The notes under the pieces are model-generated. The model had not been told where the DNA came from, did not search any database, and was given only the letters and a program-made list of their open reading frames with translations. Below are positions 23,630 to 29,999 of a DNA stretch of 43,267 nt, one piece after another. The stretch is from Acidobacteriota bacterium (lineage in GTDB: Bacteria > Acidobacteriota > Terriglobia > Acidiferrales > UBA7541): the NCBI GenBank assembly GCA_003223325.1, contig QHYS01000051.1, positions 1 through 43,267 of the forward strand, read 5' to 3'. Positions within the stretch are counted from its first letter, which is position 1; every line of letters begins with the position of its first letter. The position numbers and the translations under genes are program-made.

Positions 23630-23656
23630 GCGGATTTGCAATCCGCGCTTTGCGGA
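23630..23656. repeat. Overlapping alternative hairpins between pyrG and kdsA
   Basis: GCGGATT-TGC-AATCCGC (23630-23646) is a perfect 7-bp stem. TCCGC-GCTTT-GCGGA (23642-23656) shares its right arm, so the two structures exclude each other in RNA. It lies just after the pyrG stop on the minus-strand transcript. It may be a copy of a dispersed repeat or an attenuation device. Confidence 0.4.
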
Positions 23657-23667
23657 AGGAAAGGTCG

Positions 23668-25329
23668 CTAGCTTTGTTTCGCGGCTTGAACTGCTGCAGG
23701 CAAGCGTTCCGCGGCCACGACGCGATCCGCGGATTCGCGATGGCTCGCCGCTCCCACGAATGCGGCGAACAACGGATGCGGGGCCAGAGGTTTCGATTTG
23801 AACTCCGGATGAAATTGACAGCCCAAAAACCAGGGGTGATCGGCCACTTCAACGATTTCCACATAGGAGCCATCCGGCGTGCGTCCTGTGATTTGCAGAC
23901 CCGCAGCAGTCAATCGCTGTTCATAATCGCGGTTGAACTCATAGCGGTGCCGATGGCGTTCGCTGAGATCCATCGCACCGTATGCACGGAATGCGAAAGA
24001 ACCGGGCTCAATGTGGCATGGCCACGCCCCCAATCGCATGGTGCCGCCCATCTCATCGACTCCAAGCAGTTCGCGCAATTTGTAAATCACGCGGTGCGGC
24101 GTGTGCGCATCGAATTCGGTGCTGTTAGCGTCTGCGAGCCCGGCGACATTACGTGCATACTCAATCGTCGCGCACTGCATTCCCAGACAGATGCCAAAGT
24201 AAGGAACCTTTTGCTCCCGTGCGTACTGAATCGCGAAAATCATGCCTTGAATGCCGCGTTTCCCGAAACCGCCCGGCACGAGAATGCCGTCGACGCGCGC
24301 CAGCCGGCGTGCTGCAGTTTCCAGCGAATCAATCTCTTCCGCCTCGATCCATTCGATCACCGTGCGCAGGTGATGCGGTAATCCCCCATGCATCAAAGCT
24401 TCGCGCAAACTCTTGTAGGCGTCCTCCAACGCCACATATTTGCCCACCACGCCAATGCGCACTTCGCCCCGCGGGTGCTCCATGTTTTCCAGCAGCCCGA
24501 GCCAGCGGCTCATGTCCCGTGGCGCCGCGTCCAACTTCAGAAGCCGGAGAATTTGCTCGTCTAACCCTTCGGCCGCCAGACTCGCTGGCACGGCGTAGAT
24601 GGTATCCACGTCGCGCGCCGTCACTACGCACTGCTCCGGTATATTGCAGAAGAGAGCAATTTTTGCCTTCATCTCGCGTGGCAAAGGGCGATCGCTGCGG
24701 CAGAGCAAGAGGTCGGGTTGAATGCCGATACTCAGCATCTCTTTCACGCTGTGCTGCGTCGGTTTGGTCTTGAGTTCGCCCGCCGTGCTTATGAAGGGCA
24801 CCAGCGTAACATGCACGAAAATCGTATTTTCGGCCCCAAGCTCCAGGCGCATCTGGCGAATAGCCTCGAGAAACGGCAGCGACTCGATGTCTCCCACCGT
24901 GCCGCCAATCTCGACAATCACTACATCGACGTCGTGCGCGACCTTGCGAAAGGCCGCCTTGATCTCGTCGGTAACGTGCGGAATTACTTGCACGGTCTTG
25001 CCCAGAAAATCGCCGCGCCGCTCCCTCGAAAGGATCGCTTCGTAAATGCGGCCCGTAGTCCAGTTGTTATCGCGCGTGAGCCTGGCCGAGGTAAACCGTT
25101 CGTAGTGTCCCAGGTCCAGATCGGTTTCCGCACCGTCATCGGTGACGTAAACTTCGCCGTGCTGGTAAGGACTCATGGTCCCGGGATCGACGTTCAAGTA
25201 GGGATCGCATTTCTGTAGAGTGACTCGAAGGCACCGGCTTTCCAGCAGGCAGCCGATCGACGCGGCGGCGACGCCCTTGCCAAGGGAGGAAACCACACCG
25301 CCGGTTACAAAGATATACTTCGGACCCAT
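23668..25329 (-). CDS. pyrG: CTP synthase
   Basis: 553 residues with the full two-domain form. The amidoligase domain begins [20 protein letters not shown] and has the [20 protein letters not shown] and [10 protein letters not shown] signatures. The glutamine amidotransferase domain carries [13 protein letters not shown] with the nucleophile Cys, and [18 protein letters not shown] with the catalytic His and Glu. It makes CTP from UTP, ATP and glutamine. Placed between kdsB and kdsA, it supplies the CTP that KdsB uses to activate Kdo, a pairing also known from chlamydiae. Length and motifs are intact. Confidence 0.97.
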   Translation of the reverse strand: MGPKYIFVTGGVVSSLGKGVAAASIGCLLESRCLRVTLQKCDPYLNVDPGTMSPYQHGEVYVTDDGAETDLDLGHYERFTSARLTRDNNWTTGRIYEAILSRERRGDFLGKTVQVIPHVTDEIKAAFRKVAHDVDVVIVEIGGTVGDIESLPFLEAIRQMRLELGAENTIFVHVTLVPFISTAGELKTKPTQHSVKEMLSIGIQPDLLLCRSDRPLPREMKAKIALFCNIPEQCVVTARDVDTIYAVPASLAAEGLDEQILRLLKLDAAPRDMSRWLGLLENMEHPRGEVRIGVVGKYVALEDAYKSLREALMHGGLPHHLRTVIEWIEAEEIDSLETAARRLARVDGILVPGGFGKRGIQGMIFAIQYAREQKVPYFGICLGMQCATIEYARNVAGLADANSTEFDAHTPHRVIYKLRELLGVDEMGGTMRLGAWPCHIEPGSFAFRAYGAMDLSERHRHRYEFNRDYEQRLTAAGLQITGRTPDGSYVEIVEVADHPWFLGCQFHPEFKSKPLAPHPLFAAFVGAASHRESADRVVAAERLPAAVQAAKQS

Positions 25330-25426
25330 CCGCGCAGGTTACGCCCCGCTAAAGTCGCCTGCCGGGCGCGAAACTGTCTTTTGCCTCCTGGGAGAGTAGG
25401 TGTACAACGCATTTTACGGAGAACTG

Positions 25427-25450
25427 CCGCGGCGTGTCAACGCGCCGCGG
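25427..25450. terminator. GC-rich hairpin across the kdsB stop codon
   Basis: CCGCGGCG (25427-25434) and CGCCGCGG (25443-25450) form a perfect 8-bp stem around TGTCAACG, which contains the kdsB stop. There is no T-run, so it is at best a pause or mRNA-end stabilising structure between kdsB and pyrG. Confidence 0.3.
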
Positions 25451-26150
25451 CGCCGCCCGCGCCGCCCGCCAAAGCCTGTTCTACCCGCTTGACATCCTCC
25501 GGTGTATCTACTTCCACGGATTTGTATTCTGTTTCCGCGACCCGAATGCGATAGCCGTTCTCGAGCCACCTAAGCTGCTCGAGCTGTTCGATGCGCTCCA
25601 GATCCCCTTGCGGAAAGGTCGCAAATTCCAGAAGAGCCTCCCGGCGGAAAACGTAGAGTCCCAGATGCTTCAAATGTTTTGCGCGAACGGGCCCTCCTCG
25701 GTCTCTCAAGTCCAAAACGGTCTTCACGACGTTCGGATCCATAATCTCGGCGGGATTGGTGATGGGCACGGCCAGCGTCCCCAATCTCACATCCTCGTCG
25801 CCGCGGACTGTTTCGATGGCAGCATCAATGGCGTCAGGCTCGATCAGCGGCAAGTCGCCCTGCACGTTGGCCAGAATCTCCGCATCGGGGTGGGCGACGG
25901 CCACTTCAGCCACGCGTTCCGTGCCGGAGCGATGGTCGGCACGCGTGAGCACAGCCTCCCCGCCGAATGATTTCACTGCCTTAGCGATTCGCTCGTCGTC
26001 CGTGGCTACGATGACTCCCGAGACCAAACTGGCACGACGCACTCGTTCCCACACCCTCTCGATCATCGGCTTTCCCGCGATAGAAATGAGCGGCTTGCCG
26101 GGAAGGCGGGTCGATGCATAACGTGCCGGAATCACAGCCAGAACTTTCAT
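25437..26150 (-). CDS. kdsB: 3-deoxy-manno-octulosonate cytidylyltransferase (CMP-Kdo synthetase)
   Basis: 237 residues, nucleotidyltransferase fold. VIPARYASTRLPGKPL at the N-terminus, the VATDDERI and RADHRSGTERVAE blocks, VQGDLPLIEP and YVFRREALLEFA, and the closing VDTPEDVKRVE are the KdsB motif set. It couples Kdo to CMP, the form used by lipid A Kdo transferases. First gene of the Kdo run; ATG 26150 opens the operon next to the divergent VWFA genes. Confidence 0.95.
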   Translation of the reverse strand: MKVLAVIPARYASTRLPGKPLISIAGKPMIERVWERVRRASLVSGVIVATDDERIAKAVKSFGGEAVLTRADHRSGTERVAEVAVAHPDAEILANVQGDLPLIEPDAIDAAIETVRGDEDVRLGTLAVPITNPAEIMDPNVVKTVLDLRDRGGPVRAKHLKHLGLYVFRREALLEFATFPQGDLERIEQLEQLRWLENGYRIRVAETEYKSVEVDTPEDVKRVEQALAGGAGGAAAR

Positions 26151-26349
26151 CGTGAACAGGTTCGTCGTTGATTCTGATCCGGACTTTAGATTGTCTCTGT
26201 CTTGTTTTTATTTCATCTCAATTGTTGATGCCCGTCGCGACGATGCTAGCATAAGCGGCGCGAACTCCGTTCATCGTCTTGGCTGCGGTGCTCGCCGGTG
26301 CAGGTCATCGCTACAGTGATAGCTGAGGCTACCTACAACAAGCGCAGCC

Positions 26350-26377
26350 TTGCACAGGCCGTATCTAATGCTAAAAT
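26350..26377 (+). promoter_or_regulatory. Promoter candidate of the VWFA gene pair
   Basis: TTGCAC (26350-26355) and TAAAAT (26372-26377) are 16 bases apart, and the -10 is preceded by TGC, giving an extended -10 (TGCTAAAAT). Transcription from about 26384 gives a 45-base leader with GGGAGGGGG just before the start. The rest of the 26151-26428 divergent spacer shows no other clear signal. Confidence 0.55.
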
Positions 26378-26428
26378 AGCCCGGACTTACCCCGCAGCCG
26401 CCCGGCCAGGTTTGGGAGGGGGTTGCTC

Positions 26429-27403
26429 ATGGCAAAAGGGAAGGGACAACGGCTGCCATACTTGGCTGTCCTCCTACTTATCCTGTTTACAGCCCCTGCA
26501 TTTGCACAGATAACCGGCCCCGAAGCGCCGAATCAATCCTACGAACCAGATATCAAGAAATCCGCCGGCATCAAGATGAATGTCGAGATGGCCCTGGTCA
26601 ACGTGACCGTCACAGACCCCTATAGTCGGCTGGTGACAGGCCTGGACAAGGAGAACTTTCGCGTTTACGAAGATGGTATTGAACAGGAAATCTCTGCCTT
26701 CTCCAGCGAAGACGTTCCCATTTCCATTGGCTTGATCTTCGATATGAGCGGCAGCATGGCAGACAAGGTTGATAAAGCCCGCCAGGCCGCCATTCAGTTT
26801 CTGCGCACCGCGAATCCACGCGACGAGTTTTTTTTAGTCAGCTTCAATGATCGCGCGGAGCTAACCAGCCGCTTCACCTCCAGCATCGAGGAACTCGAGA
26901 ATCGCATGATGTTCACCATCGCCAAGGGTCGCACCGCCCTTCTGGATGCCATTTATCTCGGCTTGAGCCAGATGAGGGGTGCAAAGAACGGCAAACGTGC
27001 CTTGCTCATCATCTCGGATGGGGGCGATAATCATAGTCGCTATAACGAAGCGGACATCCGGAACTTCCTAAAGGAAGCAGATTGCCAGCTCTACGCCATG
27101 GGAGTTTTCGATGTCAACGATATGGGGCGAACCACCGAGGAGCGCTACGGACCCAGCCTGCTTTCCGAACTCGCCGAAATGACGGGTGGTCGCGTCTTTC
27201 CCGTCTCGAGCCTAGGCGATTTGCCCGATATCGCCGCCAAGATTGGAATGGAGTTGCGTAACCAATATGTCCTCGGATATAAACCAAGCGATGCGCGTCA
27301 CAACGGCACCTGGCGAAAAATCAAAGTTAAGCTGCTTGCGCCCAAAGGGCTACCGCCTCTCAACGTTTACGCCAAGACCGGATACTACGCCCCGGCTCAA
27401 TAG
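26429..27403 (+). CDS. Exported VWFA protein of the acidobacterial type
   Basis: 324 residues. Signal peptide ends at APAFAQ. Then come an IKMNVEMALVNVTVTDPYSR strand pair, NFRVYEDGIEQEISAFSSED, and a von Willebrand A domain with the MIDAS motif FDMSGSM (D-x-S-x-S, about residue 108), LLDAIYLGL, and the second metal region LLIISDGGDNHSR. The end RKIKVKLL to KTGYYAP is the typical close of the VWFA-related Acidobacterial family (TIGR03436). Role unknown, presumably adhesion or protein binding outside the cell. ATG 26429 is served by GGGAGGGGG; a TTG six bases upstream is less likely. Confidence 0.9.
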   Translation: MAKGKGQRLPYLAVLLLILFTAPAFAQITGPEAPNQSYEPDIKKSAGIKMNVEMALVNVTVTDPYSRLVTGLDKENFRVYEDGIEQEISAFSSEDVPISIGLIFDMSGSMADKVDKARQAAIQFLRTANPRDEFFLVSFNDRAELTSRFTSSIEELENRMMFTIAKGRTALLDAIYLGLSQMRGAKNGKRALLIISDGGDNHSRYNEADIRNFLKEADCQLYAMGVFDVNDMGRTTEERYGPSLLSELAEMTGGRVFPVSSLGDLPDIAAKIGMELRNQYVLGYKPSDARHNGTWRKIKVKLLAPKGLPPLNVYAKTGYYAPAQ

Positions 27404-28385
27404 GCTTTCCGCGTTCACGCTGGTTGTTGCAGCCGCAATCTCGGCGGCTCCGGTTTACGCCCAGCGCCCCTCGCAGCCTACTGCCCCACAAGCTCCCTTG
27501 GAGGGCCCGGACTATTCGATCAAGAAGGACGTAAATCTGGTCGTCCTGCACGTCTCCGTCGTGAATGATCGCGGCCAGTTCGTCCCCGGCCTGAAGCAGA
27601 GTGATTTCCGCGTCATGGAAGACAAGACCGACCAGACAATCTCGGTCTTCAGCCAGGAAGATGTGCCTGTAAGCATGGGCTTGGTGATCGACAATAGCGG
27701 CAGCATGCGCGACAAACGGCCCCAGGTAAACGCCGCTGCTTTGACGCTGGTGAAAACGAGCAATCCTCAGGATGAGGCCTTTGTCGTTAACTTCAACGAT
27801 GATTTTTATCTGGACACGGTCCACGACTTCACCAGCGACGTCAATGAAATGAGAGATGCCCTGGAGCGCATTGACGCCCGCGGCAGTACCGCGCTCTACG
27901 ATGCCGTGATCGGATCCCTCGATCATCTGAAGAAGGGAGCGAAGGACAAGAAAGTGCTCCTGGTGGTGACCGACGGCGTGGACAACGCCAGCCGCCGCAC
28001 CCTGGCCAACGTTGTACAGGAGGCCCAGCGCTCCGACGCCTTGATTTATTCGGTCGGAATCTTCAGCGATGACGATATCAAGCACAACCGGGGCGACATG
28101 AAAAAGGCCCAACGCGCGCTCACCGAACTGGCCACCTCAACCGGCGGGCTAGCCTTCTTCCCCGAAAACGTTGGGGACACCGAAGCCATTTGCTCGCAAA
28201 TTGCCCGTGATATCCGCAATCAGTACACCGTAGCCTATTACCCCACTAACTTGGCCCGCGACGGCACCTATCGCACCGTGCAGATCAGCGTTGCTCCCCC
28301 GCGCGGCTATGGCAAGCTTCAGGTGCGCACCCGCACCGGATACTACGCGCGCGGGCCCGCCCTCACCGCTGGCGCCGGAAATTGA
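27291..28385 (+). CDS. Second exported VWFA protein, start unresolved
   Basis: A paralogue of the preceding gene with the same order: NLVVLHVSVVNDRGQFVPGL, DFRVMEDKTDQTISVFSQED, MIDAS in VIDNSGSMRDK, LYDAVIGSLDHL, LLVVTDGVDNASRRT, and the closing YRTVQISVAPPRGYGKLQVR to TGYYARG. A signal-like segment, RLSAFTLVVAAAISAAPVYA, begins right at the stop codon of the first gene, but no ATG, GTG or TTG precedes it closely. The nearest in-frame ATG is at 27291, inside the first gene, which leaves a 113-base overlap and a long N-terminal extension. Either a rare start codon or reinitiation is used, or the start was lost when the genes were joined. Confidence 0.8.
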   Translation: MRVTTAPGEKSKLSCLRPKGYRLSTFTPRPDTTPRLNRLSAFTLVVAAAISAAPVYAQRPSQPTAPQAPLEGPDYSIKKDVNLVVLHVSVVNDRGQFVPGLKQSDFRVMEDKTDQTISVFSQEDVPVSMGLVIDNSGSMRDKRPQVNAAALTLVKTSNPQDEAFVVNFNDDFYLDTVHDFTSDVNEMRDALERIDARGSTALYDAVIGSLDHLKKGAKDKKVLLVVTDGVDNASRRTLANVVQEAQRSDALIYSVGIFSDDDIKHNRGDMKKAQRALTELATSTGGLAFFPENVGDTEAICSQIARDIRNQYTVAYYPTNLARDGTYRTVQISVAPPRGYGKLQVRTRTGYYARGPALTAGAGN

Positions 28386-28401
28386 TCATCCGATCAGAAT
28401 G

Positions 28402-28440
28402 GTCATCCCGAGTGAGAACATCGTGAGCGAGGGATCCGCC
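28402..28440. repeat. Degenerate copy of the GTCAT...GAGGAATCT-type element
   Basis: GGTCATCCCGAGTGAG followed by GTGAGCGAGGGATCCGCC has the same order as the elements at 21.64 and 40.05 kb (GTCATxCCGAG, spacer, GAGGxATC). It sits between the convergent VWFA and deoB genes. Confidence 0.45.
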
Positions 28441-28481
28441 TTGGAATACGTTCCGCTCTAGGCTGATCCAGGAACTGCGAA

Positions 28482-29666
28482 TCAGGTTGTCGCTGCTTCT
28501 AATTCTGCGAGAAAGCTCGTGCCGTGGGGAATCTCTCCGCCGAAATTGCGCGCCACCGTCTGTCCCATATCCGCCAGTGTTGCGTGCACGCCCAAGTCCC
28601 GGCCCTGCTGCCCTCCCGGGCTGTACGCCAAAATCGGCACGTATTCCCGAGAATGGTCGGTCGTCGGCCAGCGAGGATCGGGATCGCAGCCATGATCCGC
28701 GGTGATCATGAGCAGATCGGATTTCTCCAAGCCTAGGAGCAATGACCCAAGCTGATAGTCGAACTCCTCGAGCGACCGCGCAAATCCCTCCGCGTCTTTG
28801 CGGTGACCGTACAGCATATCGAAATCGACCAGGTTCGCAAAAACCAAGCCGCCCAGCTGCACCGCCAAAGCCCCGCACAAATGCTTCATCCCGTCCGCAT
28901 TGTTTTTTGTGGATACCCAGGCTCCCTTTCCGCGACCATGATAGATATCGTGGATCTTTCCGATCTCCAAGAGAGGAACGCTGCGCTCCGCTAGCACGTC
29001 CAGCAACATCGGCCCAGGTGGTTCTACCGCGTAGTCGTGTCGCCGTTCCGTGCGCCGGAAATTTCCAGGCGCACCCGTAAACGGCCGGGCGATCACTCGG
29101 CCCACGCGGTGAGGTCCATCCAGAATGTTCCGTGCAATTTCGCAGTAGCGGTAAAGCTCCGCAACCGGAACGACATCTTCGTGCGCAGCGATCTGGAACA
29201 CGCTGTCGCCAGAGGTGTATACGATCGGGTACCCCGTGAGCATGTGCTCGGCGCCCAGTTCTCTCAGAATCTCCGTCCCGCTCGCCGGCTTATTGCCAAG
29301 CGTCTTGCGCCCGATAGCGCGCTCGAATGCCTGCATGATTTCCGGCGGAAAGCCATCCGGGTACACCGGAAACGCCCGCTCCAACCAGATTCCAGCCATC
29401 TCCCAATGACCCGTCGTCGTATCCTTCCCGGGCGACCGCGTGGCGCCCTTGCCAAAGCAGCCGCTCGGCGCGCTAGCCGGCCATAAGTGCGCTAGCGGCT
29501 CGATATTCGCGAGCCCTAGCCGAACGAGATTTGGAATCGCGAGCGGCCGGGACTGCGCGATGTGCCCTAGAGTATTCCGGCCCGCATCACCATATTGCTC
29601 GGCGTCGGGCAGGGCGCCAATGCCCACGCTATCGAGCACCACCCACACAATTCTAGAAAACGCCAT
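28482..29666 (-). CDS. deoB: Phosphopentomutase
   Basis: 394 residues, alkaline-phosphatase superfamily. The metal ligands are seen in VVLDSVGIGALPDA near the N-terminus, GKDTTTGHWEMAG, ANLVDFDMLYGHRKD, ITADHGCDPD and TTDHSREYVPILAY. It moves phosphate between C1 and C5 of (deoxy)ribose in nucleoside salvage. The ATG at 29666 was preferred over one eight codons upstream, as GGAGG lies five bases before it and VWVVLDSVG must be near the N-terminus. No other salvage gene is adjacent. Confidence 0.95.
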   Translation of the reverse strand: MAFSRIVWVVLDSVGIGALPDAEQYGDAGRNTLGHIAQSRPLAIPNLVRLGLANIEPLAHLWPASAPSGCFGKGATRSPGKDTTTGHWEMAGIWLERAFPVYPDGFPPEIMQAFERAIGRKTLGNKPASGTEILRELGAEHMLTGYPIVYTSGDSVFQIAAHEDVVPVAELYRYCEIARNILDGPHRVGRVIARPFTGAPGNFRRTERRHDYAVEPPGPMLLDVLAERSVPLLEIGKIHDIYHGRGKGAWVSTKNNADGMKHLCGALAVQLGGLVFANLVDFDMLYGHRKDAEGFARSLEEFDYQLGSLLLGLEKSDLLMITADHGCDPDPRWPTTDHSREYVPILAYSPGGQQGRDLGVHATLADMGQTVARNFGGEIPHGTSFLAELEAATT

Positions 29667-29938
29667 CCCTGCCTCCGAAGTGCGAGCCAACCAGTATGAC
29701 GGAAATAGCTTGCATGAGCTGAGCCCCTGTTGGTCTCATTCCGAGCAAATTGGCGCGCGTTGTTGCCCGACCGTCAGAGCTGCAAGACCCCTCGCCCTTG
29801 TTCTTCTGAGCGAATTGGCCGCCTGCCGTTTCTTCGGCTTGGCCGTCGGGCGGGGCGCACCCGGGGTCCGGCACGCGCCTGTTGAGCGCGAGAACTCACG
29901 CGCTGAAATGAAAAAAGTCGCTTGTGCTTGCGTGCGAT

Positions 29939-29967
29939 TTGCCGCTCCCCCCCGCGCGTCGTATAAT
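29939..29967 (+). promoter_or_regulatory. uvrA promoter
   Basis: TTGCCG (29939-29944) and TATAAT (29962-29967, perfect -10) are exactly 17 bases apart. Transcription near 29974 leaves a leader of about 26 bases before ATG 30000, with no clear Shine-Dalgarno sequence. I see no convincing LexA-type operator here. Confidence 0.7.
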
Positions 29968-29999
29968 TTTTCGTTTAGGTTTCCCCAAAAATTCCGGCT

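Noticed and set aside
24153-25218. Long plus-strand open frames opposite pyrG
   Set aside because: They are antisense to a fully convincing CTP synthase gene and arise from its codon bias.
29881-29900. Possible LexA-like box before uvrA (GTTGAGCGCGAGAAC)
   Set aside because: Only loosely symmetric, half-sites do not match a known LexA operator for this phylum, and it lies upstream of the -35.
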